DNA from: Aquimarina sp. BL5
GTDB taxonomy: Bacteria > Bacteroidota > Bacteroidia > Flavobacteriales > Flavobacteriaceae
Reading direction: 5' to 3'
DNA length: 64,000 bases
Assembly: GCF_003443675.1 (NCBI RefSeq)
Contig: NZ_CP031963.1
Coordinates: 2,751,501 to 2,815,500, forward strand
The notes beneath the pieces were generated by a model. It worked only from the letters and a program-made list of their open reading frames with translations. It had not been told where the DNA came from and did not search any database. Position numbers and translations under genes: made by a program. This document shows positions 16,208-24,498 of this stretch, one piece after another (the first letter of the stretch is position 1; each line of letters begins with the position of its first letter).

Positions 16208-17167
16208 ATGAAAATAATACTTATTGGAAGCTTTCCCGTCTGCCTTTCTATATATAACAACCTATCTAAAGACAATCATTTGGAAGCGGTATGTTTTCAG
16301 GAATCCGAAGTATCCAATCCTAAGAAGAATTTTTGGCTGACATCAATCCAGAAAGAAGGTTTTGATACATATCTCATTAATAAACAAAATATTAATACAA
16401 CATTCAAAGCTTGGTTAGAAAATAAAGCTCCTGATTTGGTATTGGTTTGTGGTTTTTCTATCAAGATTCCTAAAGAAGTATTAGAAATACCAAAATATGG
16501 CTTCTTGAATGTTCATTTTGGAAAATTACCTGAAAACAGGGGTCCTGACCCACTATTTTGGTCTATAAAACAAGGAAAAAAACAAACTGCAATTACTATT
16601 CATCAGATGGATGAAGATTGGGATACTGGTAAAATTCTAGTAGAACAACCTGTCCCTATAATTCCTGGGGAAACCTTGGGAATGGCTAATTCCAAAATGA
16701 GTTATATGCTTGATGGGGTTATTCAAAAAACAATTCGGCTGGTAACTGACATTAAAAACTTTACACCTCAGCCAACAAAAGAAATTACATATTACAATAG
16801 ACCTACAGAAAAAGACACTACGATTTCCTGGGAAACACAATCAGCGGATGAAATAGAAAATTTAGTAAATGCTTGCAATCCCAAATATGGTGGAGCAACC
16901 ACATATTACCAAGGATCTCCTTTAAGAATTCTAGAAGTTTCTCCTGTAGACAGTCAGCCCTTACTTGGTAAAACCGCTGGTGAGATTATCCACGCACATC
17001 CTCAGGAAGGATTATATGTGTATTGTAAATACGGAAAAATACTACGAATAAATGCTATTAGTTCTGATGCAGGCATTCTATCAGGAACAAAATTTGTCCA
17101 TCTAGGAATACGACAAGGGCATTGTTTTACAACAAGCATAAAAATAAAAAAAGAAGTTTTTATATAA
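16208..17167 (+). CDS. Formyltransferase-family protein (Fmt/ArnA-like fold)
   Basis: 319 aa. The start MKIILIGSFPVC places the Rossmann strand at the N-terminus; upstream in-frame ATGs at 16130 and 16148 exist. Family features are LVLVCGFSIKIPKEVL, the N-x-H motif of the formyl-transfer site (FLNVHFGKLPENRGPDPLFW) and the conserved Asp in HQMDEDWDTGKIL. The canonical NxHPSLLP is here NVHFGKLP, with the Pro/Ser lost. A C-terminal domain like the OB-type Fmt C-domain follows (ITYYNRPTEKD onward). It likely transfers a formyl group from 10-formyl-THF to an amine; the substrate is unknown. It is too divergent for the housekeeping methionyl-tRNA formyltransferase. Next downstream are two tail-collar proteins. 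Confidence 0.8.
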   Translation: MKIILIGSFPVCLSIYNNLSKDNHLEAVCFQESEVSNPKKNFWLTSIQKEGFDTYLINKQNINTTFKAWLENKAPDLVLVCGFSIKIPKEVLEIPKYGFLNVHFGKLPENRGPDPLFWSIKQGKKQTAITIHQMDEDWDTGKILVEQPVPIIPGETLGMANSKMSYMLDGVIQKTIRLVTDIKNFTPQPTKEITYYNRPTEKDTTISWETQSADEIENLVNACNPKYGGATTYYQGSPLRILEVSPVDSQPLLGKTAGEIIHAHPQEGLYVYCKYGKILRINAISSDAGILSGTKFVHLGIRQGHCFTTSIKIKKEVFI

Positions 17168-17213
17168 AAGCTTTACTAAACAACTAAATTATTAATCTTT
17201 AAATCAAATTATC

Positions 17214-17804
17214 ATGGAAGGATATATTGGAGAAGTACGCATGTTTGGTGGCAGTTTTGCACCAAGAGCTTGGGCATTTTGCGAAGGACAGTTACTGGCA
17301 ATATCGCAAAACGATGCATTATTTTCAATTCTAGGAACTACATATGGAGGTGATGGAAGAACCTCTTTTGCCTTACCAGATCTAAGAGGGCGTGTGCCAA
17401 TTGGAGCTGGGCACGGGCCTGGGTTATCAGATCATCGAATAGGACAAAAAAGTGGAGCTGAAAACAATACATTAAATATTCTACAAATGCCTTCTCATAA
17501 CCATATCGGTATTATTAATTCAACATCGGTTGCCAATATATCCATACCTGTATTGGCGGATGCGGCTGATCTTGCTGATCCATCTAATGCCACTTTAGCT
17601 ACTTCAGAAGATACCAATGGTTCAGAAGTCAAGACCTATAGCAACCAAGCCGCAGATGCAAATCTTGCTCCGTTTACTGCTCCATTAGCAGGAGGTGTCG
17701 ATATTGGCCAAACTGGAGGAAATCGACCTGTAAATAATATGCAACCCTGGTTAAGTACTTATTATATTATTTGTTTGCAAGGGATTTATCCTTCTAGAAG
17801 TTAA
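17214..17804 (+). CDS. Phage-tail-collar domain protein (MdpB-like), copy 1
   Basis: 196 aa. The N-terminal phage tail collar domain is unmistakable: MEGYIGEVRMFGGSFAPRAW, FCEGQLLAISQNDALFSILG, TYGGDGRTSFALPDLRGRVP, then MPSHNHIG. The C-terminal half ends NNMQPWLSTYYIICLQGIYP-SRS. These are features of the microcystin-dependent-protein family, found in chromosomal tandem arrays as well as phage tail fibres. No other phage genes are present. It follows the formyltransferase by 46 bases and precedes a near-copy by 34 bases. Confidence 0.9.
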   Translation: MEGYIGEVRMFGGSFAPRAWAFCEGQLLAISQNDALFSILGTTYGGDGRTSFALPDLRGRVPIGAGHGPGLSDHRIGQKSGAENNTLNILQMPSHNHIGIINSTSVANISIPVLADAADLADPSNATLATSEDTNGSEVKTYSNQAADANLAPFTAPLAGGVDIGQTGGNRPVNNMQPWLSTYYIICLQGIYPSRS

Positions 17805-17838
17805 AAAAATTAAAATCAACTATTAAAAACACAAGATT

Positions 17839-18429
17839 ATGGAAGGAACAATGGCAGAAATCAGAATATTTGGTGGGAGTTTTGCACCGAGAAATTGGGC
17901 ATTTTGTGCAGGACAATTAATGCCAATCAGTCAAAATCAAGCTTTATTTTCATTGTTAGGCACTATCTATGGCGGAGATGGGAGAACTACATTCGCACTA
18001 CCAGACCTAAGAGGTCGCGTCCCAATAGGCCCTGGAACTGGACCAGGCCTAACTAATCGTAGAGAAGGGCAAAGAGGAGGTGCGGAGTATAATATTCTAA
18101 ATGCTAATCAATTACCATCTCACAACCATACCGCTACTTTTAATGCGAATGCTGTTGCCAATATATCAGTCCCTGTATTAGCAGATGCAGCAGATCTAGC
18201 TGATCCATCTAATGCTACTTTAGCTACTTCAGAAGATACTGGCGGCTCGGAAGTAAAAACTTATAGTAATCAACCTTCCGATGCTACATTAAAACCATTC
18301 ACAGCTCCATTGGCTGGAAATATTGATGTAGGCTTAACTGGTAATAATCAACCAATAAACAATATGCAGCCTTGGCTGTCAACATATTACATCATATGTC
18401 TTCAAGGAGTTTTTCCTTCAAGAAGTTAA
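17839..18429 (+). CDS. Phage-tail-collar domain protein (MdpB-like), copy 2
   Basis: 196 aa and the same length as copy 1, with matching motifs throughout: MAEIRIFGGSFAPRNW, GGDGRTTFALPDLRGRVPIG, QLPSHNHTA and NNMQPWLSTYYIICLQGVFP. Residues ~108-140 are almost identical to copy 1 (PVLADAADLADPSNATLATS), so this is a fairly recent tandem duplication. Probably a structural or adhesive trimer-forming protein; no signal peptide is visible. Confidence 0.9.
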   Translation: MEGTMAEIRIFGGSFAPRNWAFCAGQLMPISQNQALFSLLGTIYGGDGRTTFALPDLRGRVPIGPGTGPGLTNRREGQRGGAEYNILNANQLPSHNHTATFNANAVANISVPVLADAADLADPSNATLATSEDTGGSEVKTYSNQPSDATLKPFTAPLAGNIDVGLTGNNQPINNMQPWLSTYYIICLQGVFPSRS

Positions 18430-18452
18430 ATTATTATAATTCCATTTTTGTT

Positions 18453-18488
18453 AATATCAGTAAGGGTTCTAACATCTTTACTGATATT
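18453..18488. terminator. Hairpin after the tail-collar pair
   Basis: 11-bp perfect inverted repeat aatatcagtaa / ttactgatatt with a 14-base loop, 24 bases after the stop of copy 2. No clear T run follows, so it is either a weak terminator or an mRNA 3'-stabilising stem. Confidence 0.5.
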
Positions 18489-18586
18489 ACAACTACAACA
18501 TTAATAAACTTTCCAACTATTAAGATTAAATAATATTTTAAGAATTACAACAGTTTTTTCATCAAAAAACGGATGGAATCAAACGA

Positions 18587-18832
18587 ATGGAAATTGGAAA
18601 AACATCTAAGAATGGAATATTAATTGAACATGCACAGCTACAGCTACCCTTGACGGGGTATTCTAAAAGTCAAATTACAACTACAAAAACTACTCCTTTT
18701 GAAACTCCTAATAACTTTACGTGTTCTGGAGATTATTTCAATTTAATATTTAAAAAATTATGGATTAACAGACAGTTATCAAATGATTTTTATGTAATAG
18801 TAAAAAGATCTGATAAGGACACTTTATTATAA
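18587..18832 (+). CDS. Hypothetical protein, 81 aa (uncertain)
   Basis: Open frame MEIGKTSKNGILIEHAQLQL to VKRSDKDTLL following the tail-collar pair on the same strand. No signal peptide, membrane segment or family motif recognised; a single Cys. Upstream A-rich sequence could serve as a ribosome-binding region. It may be a real accessory gene of the collar cluster or a chance frame in an otherwise empty stretch. Confidence 0.35.
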   Translation: MEIGKTSKNGILIEHAQLQLPLTGYSKSQITTTKTTPFETPNNFTCSGDYFNLIFKKLWINRQLSNDFYVIVKRSDKDTLL

Positions 18833-18884
18833 ACGAGTATTTCTACCTATTTCCTTAAGCTCTGATTCATAGTATCTTTGAACT

Positions 18885-19013
18885 ATGACAATAGTTATAA
18901 TGACCCCAAACAAAAAAAGAAATATTATGATGAAAGTAATTCCGATTGCCGTGTTGGTAATCATATTGATCGCTTTAGGTATGAATATTTACCTATTATC
19001 AAGATTTGTTTAA
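18885..19013 (+). CDS. Small single-pass membrane protein, 42 aa (putative)
   Basis: MTIVIMTPNKKRNIMM followed by a strongly hydrophobic helix (VIPIAVLVIILIALGMNIYL) and a short tail. Basic residues before the helix fit an inside-positive topology. The internal ATGs at residues 15-16 are alternative starts. It converges with the FtsX-type permease gene, whose stop is 22 bases away. Small membrane proteins of this kind are common; function unknown. Confidence 0.45.
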   Translation: MTIVIMTPNKKRNIMMKVIPIAVLVIILIALGMNIYLLSRFV

Positions 19014-19034
19014 AATTCAAGGGAATCGTGTACT

Positions 19035-20288
19035 TTACATTCCAGTTCTGATGGCCTCTACAGGATCTAATCTTGCAGCCATCCAAGCTGGAAAAATACC
19101 TGCGATCAAGCCTATTAAGGTTGACCAAAACATTCCCCAAAACATATTTGACGTAGAAAGTATAAATTCGAAATCGCCAGTCATACTAGAAGCTCCTTTT
19201 GAGATTAACCAAACCAAAATTAATCCTATCAAACCTCCAAAAACTGCAAGTATTACAGCTTCAAATAAAAATTGAAGTAAAATAAATTTTCTTTTAGCTC
19301 CCAATGCTTTTTGGATTCCTATAAGATTGGTTCGTTCTTTTACACTAACGAACATAATATTGGCAATACCAAAACCACCAACCAACAGAGAAAACATACC
19401 GATAAAAGCACCTATTCGAGACATGGTTCCTGTTATATTATCTATAAAATCGGTAAACCCCTGTAATTGATTTATGAAAAAATCATCAATTTCATCGGGT
19501 TTTAAACCTCTATAAGAACGAACTTTTTGGGTTAAGGAAGCCACAAATTCCGGAACATCAATTCCCGTTTCGGGTTTAATAATGATCATAGGAAACGTAA
19601 ACTTATTATTATCTCCATAAATTCTTCTCACCAAATTTACAGGCAATATTGCTGAAGTATCTTTGGATTCTCCAAAAAGACCACTCCCCTCTTTCTTTAA
19701 AACACCTATTACTGTAAACTTTCTTCCGTATACGCGAATTTTCTTACCAATGGGAACACTCGTTCCGAATAAACTATTGGCAATCTCATCTCCAATTACA
19801 ATAACAGGAGCGCCACCATTGGACTCTTGCTCATTAAAAAATCTACCTTTAACTACCTGTAATTCTTCTATATCATAATAATCATGAGTAACAGGAGCCA
19901 TACTCACATTACTGATGCTTTTATCATTGTATTTTATAACCTCCTGACCAACATTTAATAAAAAACTCGCCGCCTTAAGCTTGGGCATAGTTCTTTTAAC
20001 AAGTTGATATTCTTCAAAAGTAACATCTGGAAATTGTTCTCTTTTCCAATCAGGCACATCCGTAGGACCGAACGAAACTCTGGTAAGATATATAGTACTA
20101 TTATCTAAAGAACTGATACTTCCCTTTATTTCTTTTTCCAAAGAATCAACAGCGGCAAGAACTCCAATGATAGAGAAAATACCAATCGTCACCCCTAACA
20201 AAGAAAGAAAAGTTCTTAATTTATTGTTTCTAAGAGCATTAATCGCAAAATTAAAACTCTCTTTTAACACTCTAAGATAGATAAGCAT
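19035..20288 (-). CDS. MacB/FtsX-type ABC transporter permease
   Basis: 417 aa with the standard MacB layout: an N-terminal cytoplasmic/first membrane helix (ALRNNKLRTFLSLLGVTIGI, FSIIGVLAAVDS), a large periplasmic MacB-PCD-like domain (~45-270) and a C-terminal FtsX domain with three helices, starting near residue 290 (MSRIGAFIGMFSLLVGGFGI, AKR-rich coupling loop RTNLIGIQKALGAKRKFILL, then FPAWMAARLDPVEAIRTG). Works with an ATPase of the LolD/MacB type to move lipoproteins, peptides or drugs, or as a mechanotransmitter. The ATPase is not in the neighbourhood. Confidence 0.92.
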   Translation of the reverse strand: MLIYLRVLKESFNFAINALRNNKLRTFLSLLGVTIGIFSIIGVLAAVDSLEKEIKGSISSLDNSTIYLTRVSFGPTDVPDWKREQFPDVTFEEYQLVKRTMPKLKAASFLLNVGQEVIKYNDKSISNVSMAPVTHDYYDIEELQVVKGRFFNEQESNGGAPVIVIGDEIANSLFGTSVPIGKKIRVYGRKFTVIGVLKKEGSGLFGESKDTSAILPVNLVRRIYGDNNKFTFPMIIIKPETGIDVPEFVASLTQKVRSYRGLKPDEIDDFFINQLQGFTDFIDNITGTMSRIGAFIGMFSLLVGGFGIANIMFVSVKERTNLIGIQKALGAKRKFILLQFLFEAVILAVFGGLIGLILVWLISKGASSMTGDFEFILSTSNMFWGMFWSTLIGLIAGIFPAWMAARLDPVEAIRTGM

Positions 20289-20372
20289 GTACTATTTTTT
20301 GAACAATATAAAGATAGGACGTTTTCCTTATAGTTTTGTTACAAAATATCTAAAACAATTACTGATAATGGG

Positions 20373-20404
20373 TTGTCTAATTGGTAACTAAATTGCTACT
20401 TTTG
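20373..20404 (+). promoter_or_regulatory. Promoter of purH
   Basis: TTG (20373-20375), 21-base spacer, TACTTTTG (20397-20404): a full match to the Bacteroidota TAnnTTTG -7 element with a plausible -33. The purH ATG is 23 bases downstream, giving a short leader. Confidence 0.7.
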
Positions 20405-20427
20405 CGTTTTACTAACTAAAAACTGTC

Positions 20428-21960
20428 ATGAGCAACACAAAAACCGCTAAATCCGCATTAATTTCTGTATTCAGTAAAGATGGATTGGCACCTATCGTAA
20501 AAAAATTAGATGAACTTGGTATTACTATTTATTCTACAGGTGGTACTGAAAAATTCATAAAAGATCAAGGAGTTGAAGTCATCCCTGTGGAAGATGTTAC
20601 TTCATATCCTTCAATTCTTGGTGGTAGAGTAAAAACTTTGCACCCTAAGGTCTTTGGTGGAATTCTGAATCGCCAAAATAACGATAGTGATGTTGCAGAA
20701 CTTGAACAGTATGAAATTCCACAGATTGATATCGTCATTGTTGATTTATATCCTTTTGAAAAAACAGTTGCTTCTGGAGCATCGGAGCAAGATATTATTG
20801 AAAAAATAGATATCGGAGGGATTTCTTTAATTAGAGCTGCTGCTAAAAATTTTGCTGATGTAACCTGTGTAGCTTCGGTTGATGACTATGCTGAATTTTT
20901 AGAAACTATTTCTGAAGGTAATGGTAGTATTTCTCAGGAAGATCGTAAACGTTTTGCTGCTAAAGCTTTTAATGTTTCTTCACATTATGACAGTGCTATT
21001 TTCAATTACTTCAACAGTGATCACGAAATTGCTTCGCTTAAAATAAGTGAAACCAAAGGAAAAGTGTTACGCTATGGAGAAAACCCTCACCAAAAAGGAT
21101 TTTTCTTTGGGGACTTTGATGCAATGTTTGACAAACTACATGGTAAAGAATTATCATATAACAACCTTCTTGATGTAGACGCCGCTGTAAACTTGATGAA
21201 TGAATTTAAAGGAGAAGCACCTACTTTTGCAATACTTAAACACAACAATGCATGTGGTTTAGCACAGCGACCAACTATACATCAGGCATATGTAGATGCA
21301 TTAGCAGGTGATCCTGTTTCTGCTTTTGGCGGTGTACTGGTTAGTAATTCTGAAATTGATACTGCTACGGCAGAAGAAATTCATAAATTATTCTGTGAAG
21401 TAGTAATTGCTCCTTCTTATAGTGCTGAAGCTTTAGAAATTTTAAAAGGAAAGAAAAACAGAATCATTCTGATCCAAAAAGATATTGAGTTACCAAAAAC
21501 ACAAGTTCGTTCTTGTCTTAATGGAGCTTTAGTGCAGGATAAAGATTTAAAAACTGATGCTACGGAAGATTTAAAAACTGTTACTAAAGTTGCTCCAACA
21601 AATGCACAAGTAGAAGATTTATTATTTGCTTCAAAAATCTGTAAGCATACTAAATCCAACACTATTGTATTTACTAAAGGAAAGCAATTGTTAGCAAGTG
21701 GAACAGGTCAAACATCTAGAGTTGATGCTTTAACGCACTCTATAGAAAAGGCAAAATCATTCAATTTTGATCTTAACGGAGCTGTAATGGCGAGTGATGC
21801 TTTCTTCCCATTTCCTGATTGTGTGGAACTTGCAGACAATGCAGGAATCAAAGCTGTCATACAACCAGGTGGTTCTATAAAAGATCAATTAAGTATAGAT
21901 TACTGTGATGCAAACGGAATTGCAATGGTAATGACCGGAACACGTCATTTTAAACATTAA
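20428..21960 (+). CDS. purH: Bifunctional AICAR transformylase / IMP cyclohydrolase
   Basis: Catalyses the last two steps of IMP synthesis: formylation of AICAR using 10-formyl-THF, then ring closure. 510 aa, the usual length. The N-terminal IMP cyclohydrolase (MGS-like) domain shows ALISVFSKDGL, STGGTEKFI, GRVKTLHPKVFGGIL and KIDIGGISLIRAAAKN. The C-terminal transformylase domain shows LRYGENPHQKG, AILKHNNACGLA, GDPVSAFGGVL and the end VMTGTRHFKH. Followed within 43 bases by mreB on the same strand. Confidence 0.98.
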   Translation: MSNTKTAKSALISVFSKDGLAPIVKKLDELGITIYSTGGTEKFIKDQGVEVIPVEDVTSYPSILGGRVKTLHPKVFGGILNRQNNDSDVAELEQYEIPQIDIVIVDLYPFEKTVASGASEQDIIEKIDIGGISLIRAAAKNFADVTCVASVDDYAEFLETISEGNGSISQEDRKRFAAKAFNVSSHYDSAIFNYFNSDHEIASLKISETKGKVLRYGENPHQKGFFFGDFDAMFDKLHGKELSYNNLLDVDAAVNLMNEFKGEAPTFAILKHNNACGLAQRPTIHQAYVDALAGDPVSAFGGVLVSNSEIDTATAEEIHKLFCEVVIAPSYSAEALEILKGKKNRIILIQKDIELPKTQVRSCLNGALVQDKDLKTDATEDLKTVTKVAPTNAQVEDLLFASKICKHTKSNTIVFTKGKQLLASGTGQTSRVDALTHSIEKAKSFNFDLNGAVMASDAFFPFPDCVELADNAGIKAVIQPGGSIKDQLSIDYCDANGIAMVMTGTRHFKH

Positions 21961-22003
21961 TTTTAGTACATTTACTCAATTCTAACCCTTTTTATTGTTT
22001 TAT

Positions 22004-23032
22004 ATGGGATTTTTCGACTTCTTTACTGAAGAAATTGCTATAGATTTAGGTACTGCGAATACCTTAGTTATTCATAACGATAAAGTGGTGGTCGATAGTC
22101 CATCTATTGTTGCTCGTGATATTGTTACTGGGAAAATAATTGCCGCTGGTAAAGAAGCAGCAATGATGCAAGGAAAAACACACGAAAATATAAAAACCAT
22201 TAGACCGCTTAAGGATGGAGTAATTGCGGATTTTGATGCTAGTGAGAAAATGATAAGTATGTTTATCAAAGATATTCCGGCATTGAAGAAAAAAATATTT
22301 ACTCCTGCACTACGCATGGTGATCTGTATTCCATCTGGAATTACAGAAGTAGAGATGCGAGCAGTAAAAGAAAGTGCTGAGCGTGTTAATGGTAAAGAAG
22401 TATATCTTATTCACGAACCTATGGCAGCAGCTATTGGTATTGGTGTTGATATAATGCAGCCTAAAGGAAATATGATTGTAGATATCGGTGGAGGAACAAC
22501 TGAAATTGCTGTAATCGCCTTAGGAGGAATTGTTTGTGATAAATCCGTAAAGATTGCGGGTGATGTTTTTACTAACGACATCATATATTACATGCGTACA
22601 CAACATAATTTATATGTAGGTGAACGTACAGCAGAAAAAATAAAAATACAGATAGGTGCAGCAACAGAAGATCTGGAGTTACCACCAGAAGAGATGAATG
22701 TACAAGGACGAGATTTACTAACAGGGAAACCAAAACAAGTACAAATTTCGTTTCGTGAGATTGCAAAAGCTTTGGACAAATCAATTCTTAGAATTGAGGA
22801 TGCAGTTATGGAAACACTATCGCAAACTCCTCCTGAACTTGCTGCAGATATATATAATACCGGGATTTATTTAGCAGGTGGAGGATCTATGTTAAGAGGA
22901 CTCGACAAAAGATTGTCTCAGAAAACCGATTTACCGGTTTACATTGCCGAGGATCCATTAAGAGCGGTAGTTAGAGGAACAGGAATTACTCTGAAAAATA
23001 TTAATCGCTATAAGAGCGTATTGATTAAATAA
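22004..23032 (+). CDS. mreB: Rod-shape-determining actin homologue MreB
   Basis: Bacterial actin that positions the elongasome. 342 aa from the ATG at 22004 (MGFFDFFTEEIAIDLGTANT). Nucleotide-binding motifs are in order: phosphate 1 DLGTANTLVI, connect 1 PSGITEVEMRAVKESAE, phosphate 2 MIVDIGGGTTEIAVI and the adenosine motif GIYLAGGGSMLRGLD. First gene of the mreB-mreC-mreD-mrdA-rodA cluster. Confidence 0.97.
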   Translation: MGFFDFFTEEIAIDLGTANTLVIHNDKVVVDSPSIVARDIVTGKIIAAGKEAAMMQGKTHENIKTIRPLKDGVIADFDASEKMISMFIKDIPALKKKIFTPALRMVICIPSGITEVEMRAVKESAERVNGKEVYLIHEPMAAAIGIGVDIMQPKGNMIVDIGGGTTEIAVIALGGIVCDKSVKIAGDVFTNDIIYYMRTQHNLYVGERTAEKIKIQIGAATEDLELPPEEMNVQGRDLLTGKPKQVQISFREIAKALDKSILRIEDAVMETLSQTPPELAADIYNTGIYLAGGGSMLRGLDKRLSQKTDLPVYIAEDPLRAVVRGTGITLKNINRYKSVLIK

Positions 23033-23171
23033 TAGTTTTCAGAAAATTATAATTAGAATATACCTAAAATCTATTTTTTACGTTATTCTCCTTTGATTGT
23101 TTTTAATGTATGTAAAAACACTATTAAAAATAACGAAATCATTATTTTTAGAATTTAGTACCTCATAACCC

Positions 23172-23999
23172 ATGCAGCAGATTATTAATTTTTTAATACG
23201 GAATAAAAACTTCCTATTATTTCTGCTTCTATTATTCTTATCCCTTATTCTAACCATACAATCGCATAGTTATCATAAGAGTAAATTTATAAGTTCTACA
23301 AATTTCCTTACAGGTGGAGTTTATGGATGGAGGTATTCTATAAACAATTATTTTGGACTTAAAAGTGAAAATGAACGTTTGCTAGAAGAAAATGAACAAC
23401 TCCGAAATCAAATAAGTTGGCTAACTGCAGACACCATTGCTACAAAGTTTATAGACACTACATCATTTAATAAACCTTTTACTTTCATAAAAGGAAACGT
23501 ATTTAGAAATGATTACAGTAAAACGGACAATTACATTTTAATCAATAAAGGAGAAAAAGATGGAATTGAGGAGGATATGGGAGTCATTACTGATAAAGGT
23601 ATTATTGGTATTGTAGAAAACACTTCAAAAAACTACAGTAGAGTTCTTTCTATTTTAAATAGTAACTCTAAAATTAATGCTGGTTTAAAAAATTCAAATC
23701 AATATGGATCATTAGTCTGGAATGGTAAAGATCCTAACATTGTGCAATTAGAGACTGTACCTAGGCAAGCAATTTTACAAAAAGGAGATACTATCATTAC
23801 CAATGGTCGCTCAACGATTTTTCCTCGTGGCATAGGAATTGGTACCATCCTAAATTATAAGCTAGATCAAAATCAGAGTTATTTTTTAATTGACGTACAG
23901 CTATTTAATGATATGACTGATATTGGTTTCTTATACGCCATAAAAAGCAATGATGTTTTAGAAATTAAGTCTTTAGAAAACCCCAAAATAGATGAATAA
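23172..23999 (+). CDS. mreC: Rod-shape-determining protein MreC
   Basis: 275 aa, bitopic elongasome scaffold: N-terminal membrane helix (FLLFLLLLFLSLILTI), a periplasmic coiled coil (~55-80, SENERLLEENEQLRNQISWL) and the two-domain MreC beta-barrel core (YILINKGEKDGIEEDMGVIT, GIIGIVENTSKNYSRVLSIL, GDTIITNGRSTIFPRGIGIG). It is separated from mreB by 139 bases and overlaps mreD by 8 bases. Confidence 0.95.
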   Translation: MQQIINFLIRNKNFLLFLLLLFLSLILTIQSHSYHKSKFISSTNFLTGGVYGWRYSINNYFGLKSENERLLEENEQLRNQISWLTADTIATKFIDTTSFNKPFTFIKGNVFRNDYSKTDNYILINKGEKDGIEEDMGVITDKGIIGIVENTSKNYSRVLSILNSNSKINAGLKNSNQYGSLVWNGKDPNIVQLETVPRQAILQKGDTIITNGRSTIFPRGIGIGTILNYKLDQNQSYFLIDVQLFNDMTDIGFLYAIKSNDVLEIKSLENPKIDE

Positions 24000-24498
24000 T
24001 AACGTTCTTTTATATATTGGCAGATTCTTCAGCTTGGTTTTGGTTCAGGTTTTTATTCTCAATCATATTAATTTTCTAGGATACCTTAATCCATACATAT
24101 ACATTATTTTTATACTATTAGCTCCAATTAATATAAACAAAAGCTTGTTCCTTTTTCTAAGCTTTATTCTGGGACTTACGATAGATATGTTTGGTGACTC
24201 TGGAGGTGTTCATGCTACCGCATGTATTGTTATAACCTATATACGTCCGGTAGTTCTAAGATCGGTTTTTGGTTTAAGCTATGAATTTCAAACGGTCAAG
24301 CTCAGTAAAGTTGGTTTTGGGCAACGATTGGCGTATGTCACTTTAATGGTTTTCATGCACCATATTATACTTTTTTCATTAGAAATATTTAACTATTCTC
24401 ATACACTAATAATAGCAAAAAAAACGTTATTTTCTAGTCTATTCTCCATCATCGTAATTATGTTGGTTTTGGTATTGTTTAGAAGAAAAGATTCATGA
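23992..24498 (+). CDS. mreD: Rod-shape-determining protein MreD
   Basis: 168-aa polytopic inner-membrane protein with five to six helices and the MreD-type stretch FLSFILGLTIDMFGDSGGVH. Assigned by position between mreC and mrdA as well as by hydrophobicity pattern. Overlaps mreC (8 bases) and mrdA (ATGA). Confidence 0.93.
   Translation: MNNNVLLYIGRFFSLVLVQVFILNHINFLGYLNPYIYIIFILLAPININKSLFLFLSFILGLTIDMFGDSGGVHATACIVITYIRPVVLRSVFGLSYEFQTVKLSKVGFGQRLAYVTLMVFMHHIILFSLEIFNYSHTLIIAKKTLFSSLFSIIVIMLVLVLFRRKDS

Noticed and set aside
17214..18429. Prophage remnant
   Set aside because: Only tail-collar-type proteins are present; no capsid, terminase, integrase or lysis genes, and this protein family is common in chromosomal arrays.
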